Positions 43,421 to 54,128 of a DNA stretch of 64,000 nt are shown here, in pieces. The DNA is taken from the NCBI GenBank assembly GCA_964035575.1, contig OZ037849.1, forward strand, positions 620,001 through 684,000. The letters are read 5' to 3'. How positions within the stretch are numbered: position 1 is the first letter of the stretch; each line of letters opens with the position of its first letter. This DNA comes from Rhynchopus sp. YZ270_cl-10 (taxonomy: Eukaryota; Euglenozoa; Diplonemea; Diplonemida; Diplonemidae). Below the pieces are notes generated by a model that was given only the letters and a program-made list of their open reading frames with translations, ran no database searches and was not told where the DNA came from. Position numbers and translations under genes: made by a program.

Positions 43421-45010
43421 GGGAGGGGAAGGGATGGGATGGGAGGGGAGCGGTGCTGCCAAGGTGTGGCTATGTTCAGACTTCATGCAAGAGGGATTCA
43501 AGTGGACAAAAAGTTGACAAGTGCACCGGTTTTGTTAAGAAAGTAACAAAGCAAGGATCGAAGTGTACCAATGTTATTTCAATGATTGATTTTTGGTGAC
43601 ACCTCCCCTTTTGCCAGTGGTGTGTTTTAGGAAGGCAACTTCCTCTTTTTTTTCATTAGCCCGCCTACTCCATTTTGGGAGACTTCCAGGACTGTACCTG
43701 CTCCGTTCCCTAAAAGGAATGGTTAAAAAAGTTTTCAAAATGAGCAAGAGTGTCAACCTTCCAAACGGTATCGGGAAAAAGGTCATCGCACCTCTGATGC
43801 TGGGTAAAAAAGGTGCACTAATCAGAGGGTCCAGGTCCAGCAAAGGAATGCATGTAGTTCATTGTGGATATTGGGAAAATATTTGTCAATTTTTTTTGTC
43901 AAAAAAAAACCCACAAAAAAATAGATAGGTGCAGTCGCACAACGTTTTACAAAAGATTGATTGATGTGTTTGTGTACGGATTTTTTGCTTTGTTTTTGTT
44001 TTTTTTTTGTTTTGTTCTGTGTACTGTTTCGTTTGTTCAGTTGTTTTAGATAGTGCCTGCACAGACATATGCCACCAAGGTTTTCTTCATTTTGTTGATC
44101 CCTCCTCACTATGCTATCAATTTATTGACTGCAATGGGATGCTTCATTTGTCTTTACATAACATTACGTTGACACGAGACCCCCTCCCGCTCTGGATGGG
44201 GCAGTGACTGTGTGTTTGATAACTAACAAGGGGCAATTCTTCCACAGAATATGGCTCCAAATGACTGTGTCTGTGAGAAAACAGATGTGGGTCATCCCCC
44301 CGCAGTCGGAATATACACCACGCTGGATGATGAGATATTAGGTTCACATGGTGGGTCACATGATAAAATTCTATCATGTGAACCGGTAAATCCTATCATG
44401 TGACCCCATCATCCAGCATGGTATGGCCATGGTGGGGGTACTCACATCACCGACCCCGTGCCATGGGGTTTGCAGTGTTCGAAAAGCGCACGTAAAACAC
44501 GTATGGTCTCCTCTCTGTCGGCAAAAACAGGGCGGCAGTCGATACCGGACAGACCGAGGGGTCTCTTATTCTGTGGTAGGGCTGGGGAAGAGATGCACAG
44601 AAAAGGTTTTATGCTCACGGCGTGTCTGTGTACAGCAGCATATTGCATATTGCATACCTATGAAGTGCGCTGCGCGGTTCGATAGCCAAAGCGGAGGGTC
44701 TGGGCCTAGCGTTCACAGAGCGCTTTTTTGCAACTTCCATTTCAAGGTTACTAAGCACAGCGAGGCTTAGGGGCATCTTATAAAACCTTTCTTTATTTTT
44801 TTTTGTAGCCTGCATGAAGACCCAGTGTCATCCGCCAACGGTGAGGCGTTTTGCATTTTCCAACTTCTCTTTGCAGCTTAGTATAGAACCAACTCTCTCT
44901 CTCTCTCTCTCTACGTTATGTGTTTATGTAACGACGGGTATGCACAGTGGAGTCGTTCATTTCTTTCACACATTCTGTTGTTCCATTGCGTATTTTTTTT
45001 TGGGCTGGAG
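43421..45010. other. no gene recognised; inverted repeats
   Basis: A coding-like stretch at 43735-43850 (VNLPNGIGKKVIAPLMLGKK) lacks gene context. At 44317-44420, CACGCTGGATGATG and CATCATCCAGCATGG bracket TCACATGATA words in a foldback. ATCCGCCAACGGTGAGGCG near 44829 resembles 38222-38250. Confidence 0.5.
44742..44790 (+). repeat. TAAGC hairpin motif, copy D
   Basis: CAAGGTTACTAAGCACAGCG then AGGCTTAGGGGCATCTTATA and a T-rich tract ending TTTTGTAG. Confidence 0.7.
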
Positions 45011-45017
45011 TATAAAA
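45011..45017 (+). promoter_or_regulatory. TATA box of putative RNA gene, copy 2
   Basis: TATAAAA precedes the GTCGAGCGG block by 23 bases, as in copy 1; the preceding GGCTGGRG is also shared. Confidence 0.5.
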
Positions 45018-45033
45018 GAGGTTGCGTGGGGCT

Positions 45034-45142
45034 GTCGAGCGGTTGTGAACCGCCTTCGTTCTCTTAGGGTACGGACCACTCACGTTCCACCCTTTGCATG
45101 AGCTCGACCGAGCTGTGTTTTAGCACGTTTCAACTCCTCCCC
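45034..45142 (+). ncRNA. putative structured ncRNA, copy 2
   Basis: GTCGAGCGGTTGTGAACCGC, CCTTTGCATGAGCTCGAC and TTTTAGCACGTTTCAAC are shared with 18974-19069, while the middle has an insertion and different bases. The closing stem GTCGAGC/GCTCGAC and the GCGGTT hairpin are kept. A run of six T follows a C-rich stretch. Conservation of structure elements and TATA with loss elsewhere argues for a functional RNA. Class unknown. Confidence 0.5.
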
Positions 45143-45848
45143 CCTTTTTTCATTGTTGCCACCTTTGCCTGCGCCCTGGGATAATTTTTATTCAAAAAAA
45201 GGGGCAGCGTCGAAACGAAACATCCAGTGGACAGACGAGAGCCCCTTGAAGTGTCATCTCTCCTTGTGGATGGTTGTGTGTACCGTGCCATAAAGCATAC
45301 TAGCCTTGTTCAAACGACACAAAAAAAGCCCTCACCTCTCCCGTTTTTTCTTCTTGAAAAAAAACCTTTCCCTCCTCCAATAATCATCGTGAGAGACTCT
45401 CAGAGGTGAATCTACCGTGGCGTCCTAAAAATGGCTGCAGTGCAAAGTGAAAGAGACAGTCGTAGATTAGAGGACAAATTTCTTGTTTTTCATCCGGGGC
45501 TGGCATCGTGGGTCAGGTCGGAGGTGCCTGCATCAATAAATTCATTTTTTTCCCTGTTTGCAATGATTCCCGTTCATCTGGCTGAGTGGAAGCGGGAGTA
45601 GCACATATCAGAAACCACGAAATGGATGTAGGACTGCATGGGGGTGTCCACCCGACCCGGTCATACCAAGGTACACTGTTCACGAGAGGGCTTTTGTATT
45701 TCAACTACTTTTTTCCCCCTCTTCAAATATATCATGCAGTGGGTTTCAGTATTAGTCTTGGTCCCCCTCAGTGCCAGTGCCCCCTCTTCCCTCCCACCGC
45801 ACATCTCATTTCACAGATATACCATACACCGCACCCCTTTCTTTAACA

Positions 45849-46146
45849 ATGATCTACGACACACACTCCGCTCTGTACCAGCAGTTCCTCCGCCAGTCCC
45901 GTCAGAAGGTACACAAACCAACACACACGCACAACCCCTTCTTCCACTCAATATGCATAAATTAGGCGGGTTTTTTTTTAAAAATTAACCCACCCATTTC
46001 TCAGTGAAATATAATACAAAATAAACAAACTTTCAAATCCCCCCTTTCACCCAAAACAGGACCAGGTGCAGGGACAGAAGCAGAAGAGCGTCGGAGGTAA
46101 GTCGAACCAGGCTAAGCCCTCGGGCGCAGCGAGCACTGGACTGTAG
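45849..46146 (+). CDS. tiny spliced protein, 48 aa
   Basis: Predicted exons are 45849-45908 (MIYDTHSALYQQFLRQSRQK) and 46060-46146 (DQVQGQKQKSVGGKSNQAKP...TGL), phase 0, with a 151-bp GTACAC...AAACAG intron. The product is short, basic and Gln/Lys/Ser-rich. Exon 2 contains a further donor-like GGAG/GTAAGT, so a longer gene is possible. The family is unknown. The weak first donor lowers confidence. Confidence 0.45.
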
Positions 46147-46882
46147 ACTGGTTTCTGTGAGCCAGGATAGCTAACCATCACCACGGCTCTAAGCGCAGGT
46201 TACCAGACAGTGTATTGTGTGTGTGTGTAGGGGGGGGCAATAAAAATCAGAAAAAAAGAAGAAAAAAACACACAGCAAAAGCGAATATGGAAAAAAATAA
46301 TAATTACAAAAAAAGGCACAACCCACTCCTGAGAGAGGTTGTGCTTTAGATTAATATTTCCCCTTTTTTTCTTCAAATAAAAGGCATAAATTAGCAAAAT
46401 ATAAGTACTGTAATTTATATTTTTGGGGAATGTTTTTATAAAAAAAAATGTATTGCTAGTGGGAAAATGCCCCCTCCCTTTTTTTTTTTTTTTTACAAAT
46501 GACCGAGCATGCGAAGATCGGGTCATATTACCAACTTTTTTCCTTTTTCTTTTCTTTTCTTTTCCGGGAAAAGGATTGTGTTTGTGCCTACGAGGCCCTC
46601 ACATCCTTTGAATTTTTTTCATTTTCTTTTCATTTTTCCGAGTCATTTTTTTTTTTTTTTTTCCTTTTTTTGTTACGGAAAGGGATATTTTGAGTATCCA
46701 TTTTTTTTGTCTAAAAAAAAGCAAACAACAGAAAAAAAAAACACAGAAAACTCAACCAGAGACTAATCAAAAAAAAAAAATGGTTTTCCCATTCCCTCCC
46801 CGATCCTTCAATTTTGAATTTCACCGTGCCCTTCCCATTCCTTAAAAACTCTAATCATATTACAGTGCAACAACAATCGCGT
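46147..46882. other. low-complexity spacer, one hairpin
   Basis: A/T-rich with long homopolymers. A TAAGC-type hairpin with compensatory changes lies at 46499-46545 (ATGACCGA...TCGGGTCAT). TCATATTACAG just before the Rab start could be a 3' splice site for a leader intron. Confidence 0.5.
46499..46545 (+). repeat. TAAGC hairpin family, copy F (compensated stem)
   Basis: TGACCGAGCATGCGAAGATC then GGGTCATATTACCAACTTTT. The 8-bp ATGACCGA/TCGGGTCAT stem replaces the TGACTAAGC stem while keeping the position and the following AACTTTTT. Confidence 0.5.
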
Positions 46883-47542
46883 ATGGAGTATGACAGCCTA
46901 TTAAAGGTAGTTGTCGTAGGTGACGCAGGGGTAGGTAAAAGCTCTCTGTTGCGTTCTTGGAGTGGCGAACCTTGGCAGGATGGCATGAAAAGCACTGTTG
47001 GTGTTGATTTTATTGTTGATACTCTCGACGTAGAAGGGAAGGTGGTGAAGCTGCAGATGTGGGACACCGCGGGGCAGGAGAAGTTCCGGGCCTTGCGGAG
47101 CTCTTACTATCGAGGAACACATTGTGCGTTGGTTGTGTTTGATTTGACGGTTCAAAGCTCGTTTGCGGGGGTGAAGCGGTGGGCGGATGAGGTGGCTGCT
47201 GCGGTTCCGGAGGAGACGGTTTTTGTTTTGATTGGGAATAAATCGGATTTGCCTTCTGCTCGAGTCGTCTCTACGTCCGATGCGGAAGCCCGCGCCACGT
47301 CCCTAGGCTTCTCCCACTACTTCGAGGTGTCCGCCCGCACATCCTCTAACGTCTCTAAAGCATTCGAGGCTCTTGCCGCCACAACACTGCTCCTGCAACC
47401 CATACGCAGCGATATCAAAAAAGGATATGCCCAGTGCAGTGAAGGGAAAAGCCATGTGGATAATACCATTTCTCTGAATGCACCAAAAAAAACCTCGCGT
47501 CTAGCGAAGGTGCGGAAACGGCTTTCGTTTTGTGCGAAATGA
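46883..47542 (+). CDS. Rab-family small GTPase
   Basis: The 219-aa protein is a membrane-traffic GTPase. All nucleotide motifs are present: GDAGVGKS (P-loop, residues 13-20), STVGVDF (switch I Thr), WDTAGQE (switch II), GNKSD and VSART. VGVDF and KLQMWDTAGQEKFRALRSSYYRG fit the Rab subfamily. The hypervariable tail is basic and ends SFCAK, with one Cys three residues from the end. This differs from the usual CC or CXC, so prenylation is uncertain or another exon follows. The upstream TTG-started frame is leader; ATG at 46883 is chosen because MEYDSLLK leads directly into the fold. Confidence 0.9.
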   Translation: MEYDSLLKVVVVGDAGVGKSSLLRSWSGEPWQDGMKSTVGVDFIVDTLDVEGKVVKLQMWDTAGQEKFRALRSSYYRGTHCALVVFDLTVQSSFAGVKRWADEVAAAVPEETVFVLIGNKSDLPSARVVSTSDAEARATSLGFSHYFEVSARTSSNVSKAFEALAATTLLLQPIRSDIKKGYAQCSEGKSHVDNTISLNAPKKTSRLAKVRKRLSFCAK

Positions 47543-48586
47543 GGGATTTTTGTGTTTTTTTTTTGTTCACGCAGTGTATTAAGAAACTAGAAAAGACAAG
47601 CTCAGATCGTTGTATCTTCTGGGGGGGGAAAAAAAAGAGTTCAAGATGTCTACCTTCCGTAGTACAAAGGCTTCGGTCAACATTGAGTACAGACCTTAGA
47701 CCTAAGTGGGTTATTAGGTGATTGTCGACACAACAACCAAAGAACTGCTACCTGTAGCCAAAACGGGGGGAAGGGTTCCACTCTAGCTCTTTACCCTCCC
47801 TCTCCCCCTCTCTTCCTCTCCCTCATTTACACTTCAACCACCACTAATGTTGTTCATTTTTTTATACCTACAAGTAGTAGCTTAAAGAAATTTTCCGATA
47901 CGCCTGTCACCCTCAACAGGGTAATTTGTTGGTGAAGGCTTGAGCAATCAACGAGAAAAAAAAAGCCTTTTTCTTTTCTTACGTAAACCATAGTTACTAT
48001 TTGCATTCTCCTCCGTGTTTTTCCTCTTGTATTTGGGAAGGTTTGCACACCCAGGTATGTATGGATACGATGGTGCTAGTGCATCGTCACCCTTGTTGAG
48101 ATGGAATTCATAGGGGGGGAGGGGATACAAAATATTGGGGGTTCGGTGGCCACGGAGTGTCAGTGCGATGCGTCCTAGAAGGGCTTTGCGCTATCAACGT
48201 CACTTTACTTCGTGCCTGCATCTACACGTGGTGGTCCGCACGTTTGACCGCTTCACTTTTAATTCGTTTAATCATGCATTTTTATAACAGGCCTTCTTTT
48301 CTTATGAATCGAGGCTCTCCGTACAGTTGTCTTTTTTTGATTTTCTCCCTTCGCACCATCGGCAAAGTATTTACTGCAAACACAGTTACACCCCCGCCCC
48401 CCATATCCTCATTTTTTTTTGTCACTTCTCTCCACTTGCACAACTGTGGCAACACAACCGAGGCAACTTCACTACTCCAACAGTTTATCAAGATTCTTGA
48501 AGAAAGCTGTGTTTTTGTTTTGTTTTTTATTTCAACCCCAGAACCTCCAAAGCAGGAAATACACTGGATTTTTGATTATCTCCAAA
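47543..48586. other. intergenic with repeated blocks
   Basis: 47572-47740 repeats the 40654/41050 arrangement (GCAGTGTATTAAGAAACT, then GGCTTCGGTCAACATTGAGT and GACACAACAAC). The block 47870-48010 (CAACAGGGTAATT, CAATCAACGA) belongs to the family at 53159 and 57148. The 49-bp CACAACTGTGG repeat lies at 48438-48486. No gene. Confidence 0.65.
48438..48486 (+). repeat. CACAACTGTGGCAACACAAC repeat, copy 3
   Basis: Same unit as 28476 and 28852, here 100 bases before a pseudocyclase start. Confidence 0.85.
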
Positions 48587-50380
48587 ATGAGAACCTTTCT
48601 CCGCAACGCATTGTCTATGGACGGCACGGTGTCGCACAAGGAACAGAAGAAGCGGGCGATCTTCTTCCACTCATGCTTGCTGGGTCTGCTCTTTTCGATC
48701 ATCCCCCGCTTTTTGATAGGTGGCGCCTTGACAAGGCTAGAGCGCTCCTCCATCCACTTTGTCGGCACGATGTGCCTCGTCGTCTCTTTGTTTGGAGGGC
48801 CGTATATTGTGATCTGCAAGCGGGCGTTGTCAACGGGGTTGATTGTTGCCTCAGTTTCTCTGTTTAGTGTGTCGGTGTTTATCTGGGATTTGTACTCAAG
48901 GGGCAAGGGGACGCCTGGGTGGCCGATGATGATGCTTGCAATCGATATGTTGTTGGTAATGCAGGTTCCGGACTGGTGCAGCCAGGGGCTTGTGGGGGTG
49001 ACAGTGTTTTGGCTTTTGATGTGTGGTGTGGAGGAGAGCTTTCGGTTTGGGCTGTTCGATATTCCAGGGCTGCTGCCGCAGGAGGATCGGAGGGAGTACT
49101 TCCGAGAGTTGACCGACTGTGCGGAGGTGCCGTGTGCATCAAAGGGCTTCCCGCCATCCAACCTAAGCCTTGCTCTCGCTGTTTTCGTCGTGGATTTCAT
49201 TGTCACCCGAGGATTCGCTCGAGGGGTGCTGAAGGAGCAGGCATCAATGGAGCGGACGATCAACGCTGTGCAGGAGATCGCCTCGCTCCTGGCAGGATAC
49301 GACGTGGAGAAGGTGGCGGAGCTGCTGGAGGAGCATGAACATGAGCTGCCTGAGGGGATGACCGTGGCACTGCGTGCGTTGGAGAAGAACCTGCGGAGGT
49401 ACAAAGCGTACCTGCCACAGACGTGTCTGCCGTTTGAGGTGGTTGATGTGGAGGAGGCTGAGAGTGTCTCTGCGTCGTCAAAGGAAAGGACTGCACATTC
49501 GATGGAGATGAGTGGATCGACGTCGACAATGCCCAATATCATAGCAAAGGCACCGGCTCTGGGTCTGGCCTCGGTGAAGGCAACGCTGCTGATGGTGAAC
49601 ATCAAAGACACCCTGTGCTTCCTGGAGGAGGATGTGGCCGGCTTCTCGCAGCTCTTCACAACTCTTCTTCTGAAGACGTTGAAGGCAACAGAGTCACACC
49701 GTGGGATGGTGGACGTGTTTGTGGGTGACAGGGTGCACTGCTCGTTCAACACGTCAAGGCAGTGTGCAAACCACGCCACCTCAGCACTGCACGCCGCATC
49801 CACACTGATGGGCAAGGCAAACGATGCCGCACCCCACGTCAACATCGGTGTTGCGACTGGGAAGGTGCTGCGTGGTGACATGGGGTGTGAAGTGATGCGC
49901 CGCTTCAGCATGGTGGGCACACTTGTGCGTGACGTGCATGGGATGGAACGTGCAGGACGTGTCCTTGGCTGCGACGTGCTCTGCAACCGCCTCTGCTTCA
50001 GCGAAGCTGAGTGTGAACACGAGATGCGCCTGATTCCGTGCAAGGTGGAAGTGTCTGCAACCTCTGACACACCTGAAGTGGTTGCCGAGCTTCTGCCTGG
50101 CAACGAAGAAGCCGAACATGAGACTGAAGAGTGGATGTACCAGATCGGGAAGAACGGTGAGTGGGAGAACTACAACACAGCAGTGCGGAAGTACCTGAAA
50201 GGCGATGTGTCTGCGGCAGCGGTTGAAGACGCTGAACAGGGTTGTCCTTGTGAACGGAGCCCTTTGAACGTGCATCCCTCGACAGTCAAGGGTGGGCTTC
50301 TGAGTGTGGCCTTGGCATGCACGACTGCTGTGGGAAGGGACAACCCAGTCGAAGGCTTTGGGGTGGGGAAGGGGATTTGA
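48587..50380 (+). CDS. 6-TM pseudocyclase (dispersed copy)
   Basis: The 597-aa protein starts MRTFLRNALSMDGTVS, aligning with the starts of the array genes; the frame is open 56 codons further but without ATG and through a dispersed repeat. The six-span region is clearly diverged from the array members, while from VLKEQASMERTINAVQEIAS on the DNA is close to the 6455 gene. The single cyclase-like domain lacks catalytic residues (LMVNIKDT for FTDI; VGDRVHCSFN; FSMVGTLVRDVHGMERA). The tail reads GRDNPVEGFGVGKGI, different from the 6455 gene but matching the scrap at 5270-5322. It is likely the parental type of the chimeric copy. Confidence 0.9.
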   Translation: MRTFLRNALSMDGTVSHKEQKKRAIFFHSCLLGLLFSIIPRFLIGGALTRLERSSIHFVGTMCLVVSLFGGPYIVICKRALSTGLIVASVSLFSVSVFIWDLYSRGKGTPGWPMMMLAIDMLLVMQVPDWCSQGLVGVTVFWLLMCGVEESFRFGLFDIPGLLPQEDRREYFRELTDCAEVPCASKGFPPSNLSLALAVFVVDFIVTRGFARGVLKEQASMERTINAVQEIASLLAGYDVEKVAELLEEHEHELPEGMTVALRALEKNLRRYKAYLPQTCLPFEVVDVEEAESVSASSKERTAHSMEMSGSTSTMPNIIAKAPALGLASVKATLLMVNIKDTLCFLEEDVAGFSQLFTTLLLKTLKATESHRGMVDVFVGDRVHCSFNTSRQCANHATSALHAASTLMGKANDAAPHVNIGVATGKVLRGDMGCEVMRRFSMVGTLVRDVHGMERAGRVLGCDVLCNRLCFSEAECEHEMRLIPCKVEVSATSDTPEVVAELLPGNEEAEHETEEWMYQIGKNGEWENYNTAVRKYLKGDVSAAAVEDAEQGCPCERSPLNVHPSTVKGGLLSVALACTTAVGRDNPVEGFGVGKGI

Positions 50381-50593
50381 GTCAGGCACTGTCATTGAAG
50401 CAGCTTCATTTCATCTTCGTTGTATTTACATGTCTTCACAGGTGAATGGGGTGCGCCCAGTCGGCGTAACAGTGTCATACATGATATGATAACAAAGGAA
50501 ATGTGTTATGCACCACATTGCCACCCCTTTCCAGAAGGTGGCATGGGTACAATATTAGGCGCGACGAAAGTGTAATGTACACACCCTTTGCTC

Positions 50594-50700
50594 ATTACCG
50601 TAATCGGAATAATGTTCGACCGTAAAAAAAATGTTGAACTTCCAGAAAAACCCTGAAGGAAAACATTATGACGGCCCACAATTTTTCCTATTACGGTAAT
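50594..50700. mobile_element. 107-bp MITE, ATTACCGTAAT ends
   Basis: ATTACCGTAAT and ATTACGGTAAT are exact inverted ends. It shares terminal sequence with the element at 50970. Confidence 0.65.
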
Positions 50701-50969
50701 CTAAAAAAAACCCTCCTATTTCGTAGCACCTTTGATGCTTTGGTAAAGTCCCGAACATCATAGCAGGCCTCCTTTTTCAGTACATTAACCTTCTGGCAAT
50801 GCACACAGTACTATGCAAGTATTCTATCCTCACACGATCACCTTTTAAAAGCAGTAAAAACAAAAGTGCATTTTGTTATTTTCCCCTTCAAAACCCTCAC
50901 ACATCTCTGACCACACAAAAATAGAACAATGATTCTGGCACCTACTTCTATTTGCTCTCTCTTATTAAA

Positions 50970-51342
50970 TACCGTAATCGTAAAAATTCTGGGACGTAAA
51001 AATGTCCCAAGTTTCAGATTTTCCCCCAATTGTCCCAGTTTTGTTACGTCCCAGAATTGTTCGGGCGGTTTTCCGGGTACTTGTCAATTTTTTGGGTGTG
51101 GGTGGTTGGCGGAGGGATCATAACCGGCCCAAGTATGTATATTTTTGTTCGTTGGACATGTTTGGGTTTGCACCGAAGTGCATGGGTGAGGGAGGGGGGA
51201 AGGTCACACAGACAATTCTGGGATATTCTGGGACGTAAAAATGTCCCAAGTTTTAAAAAGTCCAAAATGCCCCAGTTTTGTTACGTCCCAGAATATTTAC
51301 ATCCCAAAAATTTTACGCTCCAGAATTCTTACGATTACGGTA
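50970..51342. mobile_element. 373-bp MITE, TACCGTAATCG ends
   Basis: TACCGTAATCGTAAAAATTC pairs with the right end GAATTCTTACGATTACGGTA. CTGGGACGTAA words repeat inside in both orientations. Confidence 0.75.
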
Positions 51343-52392
51343 TGTGAAAAAATGGTATATATAGTAATCACACATCAAAGACACACAAACACTCACCACT
51401 CCAGAACGTGGCATAAGGGGACACCCAACTGGCTTTCATTTTTTTTTTTTTTTTTTGTGAGCGGAACAGGCTCTCCGCTAGGATTTCCGATTTTGAAAAT
51501 ATTCTGTTGATGGTCCACGTTGGTGGGGTACATGCTTGCACCGCAGGCGCACGGTACGCAACTTTTTTTTTTACCAACGCCCGATTTTGACTTTTTTGGG
51601 ACGTTTGAGCACTCACCTCTCCATATCTTCTTCTCCTGAGCTTTTTTGACAGGTAGAACGGGTCTGAACCACTCAGCAGAACTTTTTTTTTTCTTCTTTT
51701 TTTCCCCATTTTCAAAAAGTTCTGTTGACAATCAACAGAACTTTAGTACCTAGCGGAGTGCCTGGAGCGGAAACCAGGGCTCTCGCCAATCACCCCTTTT
51801 GGCCAAAATGGGGGGTGATTTGGGGTCCCCGATCTTTCCCCCCGTAAAAGCGGTCGCGCGCGCGACTCCCTGCCAGTGCAGGGAGGCGAGGCGCTTTCTC
51901 CCCTCGTTTGGGGTCAGCTTGTTTTTATGCCCAAAAAATTTTTCAGCACTGCTGACCAGGGACATTGGGAACATAGGGAACTGTGTGTACGTGCTTTTTT
52001 TTTTTGCGGAGCAAAAAAAATAATACAAAATGGCGCCGCAGGCGAAAAAAAAAAAAGGTACGGTGTAAAAAGCTAGCTTTTACATCACATACTCACTCAA
52101 CGAAACCTTTTTTGCGGAGCAAAAAAGGAAAAATGGCGCCGCAGGCAAAAAAAAATTGAGATACAGACTGGATGATGCGGTCAGCAACCCAGTTCCCCAT
52201 GGTACTCCCGTGGTTCAACCCTGGGATTTTTTTTTTTTTTTATACCTAAAGCGCAGGCCTTTTGCTAACCATCATGCCATCATGCCACGTTTTTGGGCGT
52301 TTTTTATTTTTTTTTTCCATCATGCCACCATCATGCCACGGGGGGTGGTGGGGCAAGGCTTTCGCTATCCATCACCTGGGGATTTCCCCCCA

Positions 52393-52662
52393 GATGGCAT
52401 GATGGCATGATGGCATGATGGCATGATGGCATGATGGCATGATGGCATGATGGCATGATGGCATGATGGCATGATGGCATGATGGCATGATGGCATGATG
52501 GCATGATGGCATGATGGCATGATGGCATGATGGCATGATGGCATGATGGCATGATGGCATGATGGCATGATGGCATGATGGCATGATGGCATGATGGCAT
52601 GATGGCATGATGGCATGATGGCATGATGGCATGATGGCATGATGGCATGATGGCATGATGGC
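52393..52662. repeat. 8-bp GATGGCAT minisatellite
   Basis: About 34 near-perfect units. Inverted CCATCATGCCA words lie just upstream (52270-52340). Frames are open on the minus strand only because of the repeat. Confidence 0.97.
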
Positions 52663-53158
52663 ACCTTAAAATTTTTCTGCTCGCTGCGCTCGCGGAGGTA
52701 TACCTCAAAAAAATTTCCGCTCGCTTCGCTCGCGCTGTACGCCATTTTCTTCCTGCCTACGGTGCCATTTTACAATGTCTAAGGGGATTCCCTTGCATTT
52801 TGCAGTCAAAAATGAAACTTGACCCAAGCTGCAAAAATTTGACCATTTTTAGTTCAAAGTGACCCAACCATTGCAACAGCCCCTGCTTCTGGAAGACGTA
52901 TTGATTTTGTACGGTTAGTGTACGTAAGGCGCAAGACCAAGCGCCGTTAATAAAGGATTAGATTCCGTTTTTTTGTTATCTCGCAAAGCTGACCCTTCGC
53001 CTCTCCACCCTGTGGCTGGCAGGGAGGCGCGCGCGAAGCGCGCGACGACCGCTTTCACCAGGTGGGAAAGCTCGGAATGTACTTTTTTTCCAGGAAATTA
53101 TTTTTTTTTGACCATCATGCCATTCAGGGGGAAAATCCCAAAGTTAGCAAAAGGCCTG
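52663..53158. other. no gene; CG palindromes
   Basis: GCTCGCTGCGCTCGCGG and GCTCGCTTCGCTCGCGC at 52679-52735, and GCGCGCGAAGCGCGCG near 53030, are short palindromic repeats of a type seen across the window. Confidence 0.6.
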
Positions 53159-53396
53159 CCTAAAGCGTAGCTTAAAGGAGAAATAGTTCCTCAGATACGG
53201 TCGCCAATCACCCCTCCAACAGGGTAATTGTGCAATCAACGAAAAAAATTTATTACAATCAACTATGGTCGATATTTGAGTCAGATTTGAACGGCGCGCA
53301 ACTTGCTCTTGATGCGGTCGTGCTTTGGAGCTTTTGTGCGATACGAGATCTGGGCTTTGGCGGTTTTGGTGGGCCTGAACAAAGGTGATCTCCGGG

Positions 53397-54128
53397 ATGC
53401 AGTTCGATGGAATTTTGGAAAAGGAAGAAAGAAGTGAAGAACAGAGTGTTTCAGGTTTAATCACAGAAAACAACACCAAACAACGAAGAACGGAGTACAA
53501 AGAAAAAGAGAGTGTTACAGGTTATGCCGCAGATAACAACACCGAACAAAGAAGAAGAGAATACAAAGAAAAAGAGAGTGTTACAGGTTATACCACAGAT
53601 AACAACACCGAACAAAGAAGAACAGAGTACAAAGAAAAAGAGAGTGTTACAGGTTATACCACAGAAAACAACACCAAACAACGAAGAACGGAGTACAAAG
53701 AAAAAGAGAGTGTTACAGGTTATACCACAGATAACAACACCGAACAAAGAAGAACAGAGTACAAAGAAAAAGAGAGTGTTACAGGTTATACCACAGATAA
53801 CAACACCGAACAAAGAAGAACAGAGTACAAAGAAAAAGAGAGTGTTACAGGTTATGCCGCAGATAACAACACAAAACAAAGAAGAAAAGAGTACAAAGAG
53901 AAAAGAGTGTTTCAGGTTATACCACAGATAACAACACCGAACGAAGAAGAACAGAATACAAAGAAAAAAGAGAGTGTTACAGGTTATGCCGCAGATAACA
54001 ACACCAAACAAAGAAGAAGAGAATACAAAGAAAAAGAGAGTGTGTCAGGTTATGCCGCAGATAACAACACCAAACAAAGAAGAACGGAGTACAAAGAAAA
54101 AGGGAAGACCACCGATCGCGGAGTCTAA
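53397..54128 (+). CDS. ORF of ten 22-residue repeats
   Basis: From ATG 53397 the frame encodes a short head (MQFDGILEKEERSE), ten 22-aa units of the form ESVTGYxxxNNTxQRRxEYK and a basic tail to TAA at 54126-54128. The units are 66 bp, so copy number changes keep frame. Unit 8 is read in a shifted frame (VFQVIPQITTPNEEE), restored at its end by a compensating change. It is highly charged and probably unstructured or coiled. Either a real low-complexity protein or an open satellite; no homolog recognised. Confidence 0.35.
   Translation: MQFDGILEKEERSEEQSVSGLITENNTKQRRTEYKEKESVTGYAADNNTEQRRREYKEKESVTGYTTDNNTEQRRTEYKEKESVTGYTTENNTKQRRTEYKEKESVTGYTTDNNTEQRRTEYKEKESVTGYTTDNNTEQRRTEYKEKESVTGYAADNNTKQRRKEYKEKRVFQVIPQITTPNEEEQNTKKKESVTGYAADNNTKQRRREYKEKESVSGYAADNNTKQRRTEYKEKGKTTDRGV

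Larger units (their letters stand above)
50381..52392. repeat. MITEs and dispersed repeats, no gene
   Basis: Two foldbacks with TACCGTAAT-type ends lie at 50594-50700 and 50970-51342. The dispersed GCACGGTACGCAAC motif is near 51540. An inverted copy of the 24.7-kb CG repeat lies at 51785-51905, and an inverted copy of the hAT MITE interior at about 51920-52240. GTTCTGTTGACAATCAACAG near 51718 is a local palindrome. Confidence 0.7.

Noticed and set aside
48419-48586. 56-codon extension of the pseudocyclase at 48587
   Set aside because: No ATG, and it reads through a dispersed 49-bp repeat; the homologous start is at 48587.
53397-54128. 66-bp repeats as a CRISPR array
   Set aside because: There are no unique spacers; the units are contiguous and coding-like, and the genome is eukaryotic.
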